Notes: generated by a model not told the origin, from the sequence alone. DNA of 15,050 nucleotides from DATKRB01 sp035532415 (GCA_035532415.1 DATKRB010000072.1:1-15050); one strand, 5' to 3'; shown: positions 1 to 8,014, counted from the stretch's first letter. A program made the numbers and translations.

Positions 1-1215
1 GAGCTTGATGTAGTCGAACATGGGGAGGTAGAGGCTGATGATGATCGTCCCGACCACCGCACCCATGATGACTATCAGAAATGGCTCGAGGATGGAGGTC
101 AGGTTGTCCACCGTCTGGTCGACCTCGGCCATGTAGAAGTCCGACACGCGCTGGAGCATCTCGTCGAGCGCACCGGTCTGCTCGCCCACCTCCACCATCT
201 GGACCACCAGCGTCGGGAAGACGTCGTTCTCGCGCATCGGATCGGCGAACGACCGTCCCTCGCGGATCGCGGCCTTCACCTCGAGCGTGGCGTGGGCCAC
301 CACCACGTTCCCCGACGCCGAAGCCACGATGTCGAGCGCCTCCATCGCGGGCACACCGGCGGAGAGCAGCGAGGACAGGGTGGAGGAGAACCGGCTGAGG
401 GCGGCCTTGTGGGAGAGCTCGCCGAAGATGGGCGGCTTCATCTTGAACGCGTCCCACCTCAGCCGGCCCGATTCGGTACCGATCCAGCGGCGGAAGCCGA
501 TCACGCCGATGACCACGACCGCGATCACCACCAACAGCTCCCAGCTCAACAGCACGTTGGAGATGTTGATGACGATCCGGGTCGGCAACGGCAACTGGCC
601 GCCGAGGCTCTTGAAGAGCTTCTTGAACACCGGCACCACAACCGTCATCATCACCAGGAAGATGATGGCGATGACGGCGACCACCACGATCGGATAGGTC
701 ATTGCTCCCCGCACCTTGCGGTTCAGCTCGACCTGCTTCTCGAGCTGCTCCGCCGTGCTCTTCAGCACGGTGTCGATGCTTCCGCCCACCTCGCCGGCCC
801 GGATCATCGAGACGTACAGGTGGTCGAAGACCTTGGGGTGCTTGGCAAGAGCGGTCGAGAGCGACAGCCCGGACTCGACGTCGTCACGGATCGCACGGAT
901 CTTCGCCGCCAGGTACTTGTTCTCCGTCTGGGTGGCCAGAACGGCCAGGGAGCGGCTGATCGAAAGCCCCGAGTCCACCATGGTGGCGAACTGGCGGCTG
1001 AAGACGGCCACCTCCTTGGGCTTGATCCGGTCCGTGATCCCCGGAATGACGATCTCGGTCTTGAGGCCGGCCCCGGCGGCGGGAGTCACCGTGACCGGCA
1101 GGTAGCCCATCTCCCGGAGCCGGCCGACCACGAGCGGGAGGCTGTCGCCGTCGAGCTTCCCCTCGATCAGCTGCCCCGACCGGTCTCTGACCTTGTAGTC
1201 GAACGTCAGTGCCAT
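1..1215 (-). CDS. pilC: Type IV pilus inner-membrane platform protein PilC (GspF family), C-terminus cut by window edge
   Basis: PilC is the polytopic platform on which the PilB/PilT motors act to add or remove pilins. The visible 405 residues contain two T2SSF domains. The first is at about 68-190, opening with FSRQFATMVDSGLSISRSL; the second is at about 270-393 and carries MVEVGEQTG. Hydrophobic segments lie at about 174-195, 224-240 and 376-396, the family pattern. The reading is still open at base 1 and ends in PMFDYIKL, where PilC proteins normally stop within a few residues, so nearly the whole protein is here. The ATG at 1215 is preceded by AGAGGA four bases upstream. It follows pilT by 48 bp on the same strand, so co-transcription is likely. 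Recognition is by motif and domain layout, with high confidence. Confidence 0.95.
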   Translation of the reverse strand, partial: MALTFDYKVRDRSGQLIEGKLDGDSLPLVVGRLREMGYLPVTVTPAAGAGLKTEIVIPGITDRIKPKEVAVFSRQFATMVDSGLSISRSLAVLATQTENKYLAAKIRAIRDDVESGLSLSTALAKHPKVFDHLYVSMIRAGEVGGSIDTVLKSTAEQLEKQVELNRKVRGAMTYPIVVVAVIAIIFLVMMTVVVPVFKKLFKSLGGQLPLPTRIVINISNVLLSWELLVVIAVVVIGVIGFRRWIGTESGRLRWDAFKMKPPIFGELSHKAALSRFSSTLSSLLSAGVPAMEALDIVASASGNVVVAHATLEVKAAIREGRSFADPMRENDVFPTLVVQMVEVGEQTGALDEMLQRVSDFYMAEVDQTVDNLTSILEPFLIVIMGAVVGTIIISLYLPMFDYIKL

Positions 1216-1263
1216 CTCATCCTCTTTCGGTCCGCCGAGTGGGCTCCTCCTGCCAGGGCAGGG

Positions 1264-2877
1264 TCAAAGATTGTGCAGGTGGTTCCGGAAGTCCTCTTCA
1301 CTGCGGCAGCGGTCGAGGGCGACGCCTTCGGTGACGATGCCTCGCCTGACCAGAAGGGCCAGGGACTGGTCCATGGTCTGCATGCCGTGCTGCCCTCCGG
1401 TTTGCATCAGCGAGTAGATCTGGTGCGTCTTGGCCCCGCGGATGAGGTTCTGAATGGCCGGGGTCCCCACCAGGACCTCCGCCGCCACGGCGCGCCCCTG
1501 GCCGTCTTCGGTCGGCACCAGCTGTTGGGTGACCACCCCCTGGAGCGACGCGGCCAGTTGGATCCGGATCTGCTCCTGCTGCGTCGGCGGGAAGACGTCG
1601 ATGATGCGATCGATGGTGGAGGGGGCGTCGAGAGTGTGCAGCGTGGCGAACACGAGGTGACCGGTCTCGGCGGCGGTGAGGGCGGTGGAGATCGTGACCA
1701 GGTCCCTGAGCTCGCCGACGAGGATGACGTCAGGGTCCTGCCGCAGCACCCGCCGCAACGCCTCCGAGAACGAGTCCGTGTCCGAGCCGACCTCCCGCTG
1801 GCTCACCACCGACCGCTTGTGGTCGTGCAGGAATTCGATGGGGTCCTCGACGGTCACGATATGGAGCGGCTTGGTCCGGTTGATGATGTCCACCAACGAG
1901 GCCAAGGAGGTGGACTTCCCCGATCCGGTCGGTCCCGTCACCAGGACGAGCCCTCGACGCAGATCGGTGAACCTCCGGATCCCGTCCGGCAGCCCCAGTG
2001 TCCCGAACTCGGGGATCTCGTGAGGGATGGGCCGCAACGCCACGGTTATGGTCCCCCGCTGGAGCGCGAGGTTCACCCGGAAGCGGCCCACGCCGGCGAT
2101 GGTGTGCGAGGTGTCGAGCTCGTGGTCCGCCTCGAACCGCTCCCGCTGTGCCTGGGGGAGGATCCCGAAGATCAGCTCGCGCAAGGCCGTGGGGTCGAGA
2201 ACGGGCACGTCCTCCATCGGCCGGAGCGCCCCGTGCAGGCGCACCGCCGGCGGGAGACCAGCGGTGAGATGGAGGTCGGACGCCCCGATCTTGACCGCGT
2301 AGCGGAGCAGGTCGTTCACGTGAAGGGACAGCCCGATCTCCTCTGCCACGGGTGCCCGCGTGCCGTCTTCTCGGGGCGCGGCCGCCGATGCCGGCTCGAT
2401 CGGCTTCGGCGGCGCCCCCGGATCGGCACCGTGCGCCCGCAGGATCTGCTCGATCACCATCGGATCGGCCAGCACCGGCAGCAGCTCATGGCCGACCAGC
2501 TCGCCGAGCGAGCGGACGTCGGCAAGCTCGGGAGGCTCTTCGAACGCCACCAGAAGGCGGTGGTCGACCATCCGGATCGGTACCGCCTTGTGGTCGCTGC
2601 CCAAGCCGGGTGGCAGCAACCTGATCGCCTCCGCCGTCGGGGGGTCGGCGAAGAGGTCCACCACCGGCAACCTCGCCAGTTGGGAGAGGGTGTTGACCAC
2701 CACGGTGGCCGGGAGCGCCCCGCGGGCGATCAGGATCATGCTGAGGGGCGTGTCCGTCGCTCCCGCCTCGGCGAGATGGGGGGCGACGGTCTCCTCCTCT
2801 GCATACCCCGAGGCCACGAGGGCTCGGGCCAGGCGGCGGGAGAGGTCGGCACGGTTGGCCGTCGATTGCGGGCTCAC
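1264..2877 (-). CDS. pilT: Type IV pilus retraction ATPase PilT with an extra N-terminal GspE/MshEN-like domain
   Basis: Hexameric ATPase expected to drive pilus retraction at the cytoplasmic face of PilC. The 537-residue product is longer than usual PilT (about 345-370). Residues ~14-150 resemble the GspE/PilB N-terminal domain (LARLPVVDL, LLPPGL, AVPIRMVDHRLLVAFEEP). A Pro/Ala-rich linker spans ~151-178. The PilT core then has ASDLHLTAGLPP (199-210), Walker A GPTGSGKS (315-322), the Walker B region DPDVILVGELRD (381-392), the His box HLVFATLHT (407-415) and the PilT-type motif AIQNLIRG (474-481), followed by GMQTMDQSL. The start is GTG; its GTGA overlaps the pilB stop by 4 nt, indicating translational coupling. 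The N-terminal extension is atypical for PilT, but the AIRNLIRE-like motif supports PilT rather than PilB. Confidence 0.93.
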   Translation of the reverse strand: MSPQSTANRADLSRRLARALVASGYAEEETVAPHLAEAGATDTPLSMILIARGALPATVVVNTLSQLARLPVVDLFADPPTAEAIRLLPPGLGSDHKAVPIRMVDHRLLVAFEEPPELADVRSLGELVGHELLPVLADPMVIEQILRAHGADPGAPPKPIEPASAAAPREDGTRAPVAEEIGLSLHVNDLLRYAVKIGASDLHLTAGLPPAVRLHGALRPMEDVPVLDPTALRELIFGILPQAQRERFEADHELDTSHTIAGVGRFRVNLALQRGTITVALRPIPHEIPEFGTLGLPDGIRRFTDLRRGLVLVTGPTGSGKSTSLASLVDIINRTKPLHIVTVEDPIEFLHDHKRSVVSQREVGSDTDSFSEALRRVLRQDPDVILVGELRDLVTISTALTAAETGHLVFATLHTLDAPSTIDRIIDVFPPTQQEQIRIQLAASLQGVVTQQLVPTEDGQGRAVAAEVLVGTPAIQNLIRGAKTHQIYSLMQTGGQHGMQTMDQSLALLVRRGIVTEGVALDRCRSEEDFRNHLHNL

Positions 2878-5615
2878 ACGACCACCCGCAAGACCTCTTC
2901 GAGCGTGGTCTGCCCGCTGACGGCCTTCAGCAGGCCGTCCTGACGGAGCGTGCGCATCCCCTGCTCACACGCCTTCCGCTCCATGTCCACGATGGACGCC
3001 TGCTGAATGATCATCCGGTCGATCTCCTCTGACATGTTCATCACCTCCGACAGGACCATCCGGCCCTGGTAACCGGTATGTCCACAGTTGCGGCAGCCGA
3101 CGGCACGGTGCAGGGTCGACGTGTCCACCAGCTCGAGGTCGACCTCCGAATAGCCGGCGGCCAGGAACTCCTGCTCCGACGCGTCGTACGGCTCCTTGCA
3201 GTTGTGGCAGAGCACCCTGGCCAAGCGCTGGGTGAGCACGCTCCCGAGCGCCGACGTGACGAGGAAGGGCTCGATTCCCATCTCGGTCAGCCGAAGCGGG
3301 GTGGCGGCTGCCGTGTTCGTGTGCAGCGTCGTGAGGACCAGGTGGCCGCTGAGTGCCGCCTCCATGGCGATCATCGCGGTGTCCGCGTCGCGGATCTCGC
3401 CGATCAGCACGATATCGGGGTCCGAACGCAGGATCGACTTGAGCGCGTTGGAGAACATCAGCCCGGCCTTGGGATTGATCTGTACCTGCGTGATGCCGTC
3501 GATCTGGTACTCGACAGGATCCTCCACCGTCACCACCGACTTCTCCGGCGACTGCACCTCGGCCAGCGTGGCGTAGAGCGTCGTCGTCTTTCCCGCGCCG
3601 GTGGGTCCTGTCACCAGGATCACCCCGTACGGCTGGTGGTAGGCCTTCGAGTAGCGGACCAACGTGTCGGCGGTGAAGCCGAGCTCGGGAAGCGTCCGTA
3701 GGCTCGCCGACTTGTCGAGCAGCCGCATCACCACGGTCTCGCCGTAAATAGAGGGAAGGACTGCCAGGCGCAGGTCGATCTGGCGGTCACTGACCGAGAG
3801 CGAGACCCGCCCTTCCTGGGGGATGCGGTGTTCGGTGATGTCCATCTCGCCCAGCACCTTGAGCCTGCTGACCACCGCGCTGGCGATCGACGACGAAGCG
3901 GACGTGGCGTCGTGCATGACCCCGTCGATCCGGAACCGGATGCGCAGCCGCCTCGGCGTCGGTTCGATGTGGATGTCGGAGGCTCGCTCGTTCAGCGCCT
4001 GCAGGATGAGCAGGTTGACGTACCGAACGATGGGTGCATCCTCTACGACCGCCTGCAGGCTCTCGAGCTCGAACGCCGATCCCGCGCCGAATGCTCCCGC
4101 TTCGGCGTCTCCGGCGACCTCGGACACGTCGACGTCGGAGTCGTGGGCGTAACGAAGGAAATGGGCGATCTGCGACCGGGTGGCGACCACGGGAGTGAAG
4201 TTCCGGCCCATGATCGTGCGCAGGTCGTCCATGGCGAAGACGTCGGTGGGGTTGGCCATGGCCACCACCGGGACGCCATTGTCGACGCTGATGGGCAGCA
4301 CCATGTGGTGACGGGCCGTCGCCTCGGGGATCAACGCCGCGGCGACGCGGTCGACGGCGACGTTGTTGAGATCGACGAACTCGAGTCCGACCTCTTGTGC
4401 CATGGCCCACACGAGGTCGTCCTCTTTGGCCAGACCCTGGTTGAAGAGGTAGCGGGCCAACGACTCCCCGGTCTGCTGATGCTCTCGCAGGGCGATCGCC
4501 ATCTGCTCCGGCGTGACCCGGCCGGAGTCGACCAGCACCCGGGCGAGGAGCGGCCCCTCGAACTGCTGGTCGGAGGGGGGTCTGTCTCCGTCGACCAGTC
4601 CGTAGCCCTTCGGTGCCGGCGGTGCCGGCGGTGCCGCCGGTGCGAGAGGTGCCAGATCGGCCAGATCGGCAAGCTCGCCGGTCGCGGGGTCCACGGCCTG
4701 GGCGAGAGATCGTCCCGGCTCGATCATCACGACCTCGGGCTCTCCCCGGGTCGTCACGAACCCCACCGGGGGGACCGGCGGCGGCGCGGCCGCCGACGGC
4801 GACGCGGGCGTCGTCGGAGCCGGCATCCTCTCTTGCATCGGTTCTCCGAGGAGGTCCTCCCCGGCGGTGCGGCCCGTGCCCGCAACCGTCGCGGTCCCAT
4901 CGTCGAGAAGCCCGGGCCCGTCGGCGGCGAGCGGGTCGGGGCCCGACGTGATCGGGTCCATCACCAGCGTGAGACCTTCTGGCGGCAGCACATCGGGCGG
5001 AGTCGTCGCCGGCAACTCGGTCATGACCTCGGCCCGCTGTGGCGGTGGCGTTTGTGACACCGGTGGCAGCAGTGGCACCTGGGGCGGTTGTGGTGGCGGC
5101 GGTGGCGGCGGCGGTGGCGGTGCCGGCGGCGGTGGCGGTGCCCCGACGGTCCCGTCTTGATGCGGCCCGGGGATTGACTGCCAACCGACCGCGAGGACCT
5201 CGCCGAGGGGGGCTTCGGGCGCGTCGGTGACGGCCGGGAAGATCCCGGCCGGGGTGCCCGCGGCGGTTGCAACGGAGGCGTCCTCCACGACCAGCGAGGA
5301 GAGATCGGGTGGCGCGTACAGGGCGCCGAGAGCCCGGGTGACCTGGTCGTCACGAGCCACCACGGCGACGAACTCGCGCCCGACGCTGGCCCGGAGCGCG
5401 TCCATGGCGAAGAGGTCCCCGGGGTCGCTCACGGCGATGACCGGCGTCCCGAGGCGGCGCCCGATGGGGACCACGTGGTGGCGGCGAGCGACGGCTTCGG
5501 GGAGGAGGTCCGCCGCGCCGGGGGCGAGCGCCGACTGGGTCAGGTCGACGAAGCGAAGCCCGTGCTCTTCCGCCAACCGGCGGGCACTGTCCTCGGCAAC
5601 CTCAGTCTCGCTCAT
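2874..5615 (-). CDS. pilB: Type IV pilus extension ATPase PilB with duplicated N-terminal domains and a long proline-rich linker
   Basis: Cytoplasmic hexameric ATPase that powers pilin polymerisation through PilC. The 913-residue product is far longer than typical PilB (about 560-570). A first GspE-N-like domain covers ~11-100 (GLRFVDL, LLPEAVARRHHVVPI, VIAVSDPGDLFAMD). A low-complexity linker runs ~135-340, with an almost pure proline tract at 160-178. A second, more complete MshEN-type domain spans ~353-490 (GLEFVDLNN, LIPEATARHHMVLPI, VVAMANPTDVFAMDD). The ATPase core has SDIHIEP (546-552), Walker A GPTGAGKT (670-677), Walker B DPDIVLIGEIRD (732-743), His box HLVLTTLHT (758-766) and the zinc-type cysteines C803/C806/C841/C844. 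The ATG at 5615 has GGGGGAGG just upstream. First gene of the pilB-pilT-pilC operon. The core call is secure; the double N-domain is unusual. Confidence 0.96.
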   Translation of the reverse strand: MSETEVAEDSARRLAEEHGLRFVDLTQSALAPGAADLLPEAVARRHHVVPIGRRLGTPVIAVSDPGDLFAMDALRASVGREFVAVVARDDQVTRALGALYAPPDLSSLVVEDASVATAAGTPAGIFPAVTDAPEAPLGEVLAVGWQSIPGPHQDGTVGAPPPPPAPPPPPPPPPPQPPQVPLLPPVSQTPPPQRAEVMTELPATTPPDVLPPEGLTLVMDPITSGPDPLAADGPGLLDDGTATVAGTGRTAGEDLLGEPMQERMPAPTTPASPSAAAPPPVPPVGFVTTRGEPEVVMIEPGRSLAQAVDPATGELADLADLAPLAPAAPPAPPAPKGYGLVDGDRPPSDQQFEGPLLARVLVDSGRVTPEQMAIALREHQQTGESLARYLFNQGLAKEDDLVWAMAQEVGLEFVDLNNVAVDRVAAALIPEATARHHMVLPISVDNGVPVVAMANPTDVFAMDDLRTIMGRNFTPVVATRSQIAHFLRYAHDSDVDVSEVAGDAEAGAFGAGSAFELESLQAVVEDAPIVRYVNLLILQALNERASDIHIEPTPRRLRIRFRIDGVMHDATSASSSIASAVVSRLKVLGEMDITEHRIPQEGRVSLSVSDRQIDLRLAVLPSIYGETVVMRLLDKSASLRTLPELGFTADTLVRYSKAYHQPYGVILVTGPTGAGKTTTLYATLAEVQSPEKSVVTVEDPVEYQIDGITQVQINPKAGLMFSNALKSILRSDPDIVLIGEIRDADTAMIAMEAALSGHLVLTTLHTNTAAATPLRLTEMGIEPFLVTSALGSVLTQRLARVLCHNCKEPYDASEQEFLAAGYSEVDLELVDTSTLHRAVGCRNCGHTGYQGRMVLSEVMNMSEEIDRMIIQQASIVDMERKACEQGMRTLRQDGLLKAVSGQTTLEEVLRVVV

Positions 5616-5777
5616 TCACCTCCCCCTTCCGTACCCCTGTTGAGGGCTGGGGTGCCATCCGGTGTCCCCCGGGTGATCCGACATGTCGATCCGGTCCGTT
5701 TCCCTGGCCCGTTCTCTGGCCCCGGCGTTGCGATCATGGCGAAGCCCGATGAGCATGCACCTGTCATCCGTAGCGAA

Positions 5778-5807
5778 AGGATACCCCTCAGAATCCGCAG
5801 GTGGTAA
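5778..5807 (-). promoter_or_regulatory. Candidate promoter of the pilB-pilT-pilC operon
   Basis: Read on the minus strand, TTACCA (5807-5802; 4 of 6 to TTGACA) is followed after an 18-bp spacer by TATCCT (5783-5778; fits TAnnnT). Transcription would start near 5770, leaving a leader of about 155 nt before the pilB ATG. The elements lie between the arms CACCTG (5758-5763) and CAGGTG (5798-5803), which could be regulator half-sites. This is a pattern match only. Confidence 0.35.
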
Positions 5808-5967
5808 TGGCCATTTTTGGAATAGTCACGCCGCTGATAGACGGTGAGAGGGGAGTTAGCACTTCGTTGCAAAATAGTTGATCCAAGGTTGCTATTGGGT
5901 GGTGGGCGGGTGGCCATCCGGTCGGGATCGGCCCGGGGCGAACCCCCTGGCCCGCGACTTCGGGGGC

Positions 5968-5973
5968 TACAGT
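5968..5973 (+). promoter_or_regulatory. Candidate -10 element giving a leaderless pilD transcript
   Basis: TACAGT (TAnnnT) ends 9 nt before the ATG at 5983, so transcription would begin at or next to the start codon. No convincing Shine-Dalgarno sequence sits at normal spacing for this ATG. The -35 region is not recognisable. The same arrangement recurs before the starts at 8006 and 9859. Confidence 0.35.
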
Positions 5974-5982
5974 CGCCGATCG

Positions 5983-6813
5983 ATGCCCCCCACCACGGCG
6001 ACGACCGTGCTCGTCGTCGTCAGCGCCCTCTTCGGCCTGATCATCGGTTCGTTCCTCAATGTGGTCGTCCACCGGGCGCCGCGGGGTATCTCGATCGTTC
6101 GACCAGGGTCGAGCTGTCCGCGTTGCGGGGCGCTGCTCGGTGGCCGGGAGAACGTCCCGGTGCTGAGCTGGCTGATGCTCCGGGGCAGGTGCCGTCACTG
6201 CGGGGAGCCGATCTCGCCCCGGTACCCGCTGGTGGAGCTGGTCACCGGCGCCGGGTTCGCGGTGATGGCCTGGGCGGTCGGCCCGGCCGCGGCGCTGCCG
6301 CCCCTGTTGGTGGTGGTGGCGGCGACGATCGCCGCCTCGGTGATCGACCACGACGGCCTCGTGGTCCCCCGGATGGTCCTCATCGTCGACCTCTGCGGGG
6401 CGATCGGCCTGATCGTCGTGTCGACCGTCGACCACGGAGCGGGCCGCCTCGCCTGGGGAGCGATCGGTGCCGGAGCCGCGGGACTGGCCGTGCTGCCCGG
6501 CCTGGTCGAGCACGAGGGCCCGGCCGGACCGGCGCGGTGGTCCGGCGTGGTCGGGTCCGTCGCCGTGCTCGGATGGTGCTCCGGCTGGCTCTGGCCTGCC
6601 GGCGGTCTCATCCTGGCCGCGTGGGCCGCGGTCACCACGCTGGTCGGGCCGATCCTGGCGAGGCGGCTGGCAGCACCGCGTCGGGGCGTCGACCCCGCGC
6701 ACGGGCACCTGCCGGGCAGGGCACCCGGCCTCACGCAGGGCCGATGGCTCCTGGTGGCGTCCTTCGGCGCGTACTGGGTCCTGGTGGCCGGCGCGGCGGT
6801 CCACGGTCCGTAG
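5983..6813 (+). CDS. pilD: Prepilin peptidase homologue (PilD/GspO, peptidase A24) lacking the second catalytic aspartate
   Basis: PilD enzymes are membrane aspartyl proteases that cleave the prepilin leader and methylate the new N-terminus. The 276-residue polytopic protein opens with a membrane segment and the family motif FGLIIGSFLNVVVHR. The cytoplasmic loop has two cysteine pairs, CPRC (45-48) and CRHC (70-73). The first catalytic region is present as VIDHDGLVVP (120-129), with D122. The second active-site motif, GxGD, is absent: an ungapped alignment of the segment ending in LGW puts GPAR (182-185) there, and no other aspartate occurs in a GxGD context. I chose the ATG at 5983 because it directly precedes the first hydrophobic segment; the open frame extends upstream but with little credible coding content. 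Family membership is firm; peptidase activity is doubtful. Confidence 0.88.
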   Translation: MPPTTATTVLVVVSALFGLIIGSFLNVVVHRAPRGISIVRPGSSCPRCGALLGGRENVPVLSWLMLRGRCRHCGEPISPRYPLVELVTGAGFAVMAWAVGPAAALPPLLVVVAATIAASVIDHDGLVVPRMVLIVDLCGAIGLIVVSTVDHGAGRLAWGAIGAGAAGLAVLPGLVEHEGPAGPARWSGVVGSVAVLGWCSGWLWPAGGLILAAWAAVTTLVGPILARRLAAPRRGVDPAHGHLPGRAPGLTQGRWLLVASFGAYWVLVAGAAVHGP

Positions 6814-6899
6814 CCGGTCCCGCGGCTTGCCCGAACGAACTGGCTCGCCTGGGGATAGGGGGTCGCCGCGAGACGGGCGAGGCGAGGCGGCGGGCCCCG

Positions 6900-8006
6900 C
6901 TATTCGGGAAGCGAAGCCCCCGTTGCCACCAGCCCGCGGCGCTCGAGGAGGACGCGCAGGTCATGGGGGTTGGAGGCGACGGACAGGGCTTCCTGCAGGG
7001 TGACCACTCCCTGCTGGAGCAGCTCGGCCAAGCTCTGGTCGAACGTCTGCATCCCGTAGTACTCGCCGTCGGCGACGATCTCCTCTATCTCGGAGGTGAG
7101 ATCGGGGTCGGCGATGCACTGCCGGATCCGACCGTTGGCCACCATGACCTCCAGAGCCGGCACCCGCCCGGTCCCGTCGGACCGGCGGACCAGTCGCTGG
7201 GCGATCGTCCCGCGGAGCGCCCCGGCCAGGGAGACCCGGATCTGCGCCTGCTGGTACGGGGGGAAGAAGTCCACCATCCGGTGGATGGTCTCGGTGGCGT
7301 TGATCGTGTGGAGCGTCGTCAGCACCAGGTGGCCCGTCTCGGCCGCCGACAGCGCGGCGTAGGCCGTCTCAGGATCGCGGATCTCGCCCACCAGGATCAC
7401 GTCGGGGTCCTGGCGGAGCACGACCCGCATTGCACTGGCGAACGTGTCCGTGTCGAACCCGACCTCGCGTTGTTCGATGGCGGCGATCTGGTCCCGGTGG
7501 AGGTACTCGATCGGGTCCTCGATGGTCACGATGTGGCAGGGACGGGTGCGGTTGATGTGGTCGATCATCGTTGCCAGTGTGGTGGTCTTCCCCGAGCCGG
7601 TCGGGCCGGTGACCATCACCAACCCCCGGGACTCGTCGGCCAGGTCGTAGATCACCCGGGGGAGCCGCAGCTCCTCGGCCGTTCCCGGGCTGGGTCGCAC
7701 CCGGCGCATGACGATGGCCACCGTGCCCCGTTGGTAGAACGCGTTCGTCCGGAAGCGCCCGATCCCGGGCACCGAGTACGCGAAGTCCGCCTCGTGCTTC
7801 TGCTCGAAGATCTCGGCGGTCCGCGGGGGCATGATCCCCTCCACCACCAGCAGGATCTCTTCGGGTGTGAACGGCTGCTCGTTACTGAGCTGGCGCAACT
7901 CTCCGTCGATCCGCATCCGGGGGGTTGCGCCCGCTTTGAGGAGCAGGTCCGACCCTTCCCATTGGGCGAGAAGTGCCAACAGCCTGTCGAGGTCGCCCTG
8001 GTCCAC
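6900..8006 (-). CDS. Second PilT-family ATPase, PilU-like (twitching motility/retraction)
   Basis: A 368-residue cytoplasmic retraction-type ATPase of normal length, without the N-terminal extension of the other PilT in this locus. It shows SDLLLKAGATPRMRIDG (19-35), Walker A GPTGSGKT (134-141), DPIEYLH (164-170), Walker B DPDVILVGEIRD (200-211), His box HLVLTTLHT (226-234) and GMQTFDQSL (318-326). The AIRNLIRE motif of true PilT is degenerate, reading GRIRQCIA (292-299). That segment looks more like PilU, an accessory retraction ATPase that in other species works with PilT. The GTG start at 8006 follows a TAAGCT hexamer by 8 nt. It is convergent with pilD (86-bp gap) and 54 bp downstream of a small gene on the same strand. 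A PilT paralogue is certain; PilU identity is tentative. Confidence 0.9.
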   Translation of the reverse strand: MDQGDLDRLLALLAQWEGSDLLLKAGATPRMRIDGELRQLSNEQPFTPEEILLVVEGIMPPRTAEIFEQKHEADFAYSVPGIGRFRTNAFYQRGTVAIVMRRVRPSPGTAEELRLPRVIYDLADESRGLVMVTGPTGSGKTTTLATMIDHINRTRPCHIVTIEDPIEYLHRDQIAAIEQREVGFDTDTFASAMRVVLRQDPDVILVGEIRDPETAYAALSAAETGHLVLTTLHTINATETIHRMVDFFPPYQQAQIRVSLAGALRGTIAQRLVRRSDGTGRVPALEVMVANGRIRQCIADPDLTSEIEEIVADGEYYGMQTFDQSLAELLQQGVVTLQEALSVASNPHDLRVLLERRGLVATGASLPE

Positions 8007-8014
8007 CGTCCTAC

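Larger units (their letters stand above)
5616..5982. other. Divergent intergenic region between pilB and pilD, no gene seen
   Basis: These 367 bases separate divergent pilB and pilD. The part at about 5760-5900 is clearly more AT-rich than its surroundings. It holds a candidate pilB promoter (5778-5807), a 10-bp perfect palindrome CGACATGTCG (5679-5688) inside the likely pilB leader, nested short inverted repeats at 5758-5803, and a candidate leaderless promoter for pilD just before 5983. The frames running through it lack the composition of the neighbouring genes. I compared the leader by eye with the c-di-GMP-I riboswitch consensus and could not support a match. Confidence 0.6.

Noticed and set aside
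292..2943. 883-codon plus-strand open frame opposite pilC and pilT
   Set aside because: Composition is His/Arg/Asp/Gly-rich without domains, and it is antisense to genes with complete family motifs; a GC-rich shadow frame.
5616..5780. c-di-GMP riboswitch in the pilB leader
   Set aside because: A fragment reading CGCAACGCC vaguely recalls the class I consensus, but the other conserved blocks are missing by eye. A covariance-model search would decide.
6467..6813. Frameshift explanation for the missing GxGD in PilD
   Set aside because: Neither alternative frame in this stretch gives a GxGD motif, and the called frame keeps membrane-type hydrophobicity to its stop.
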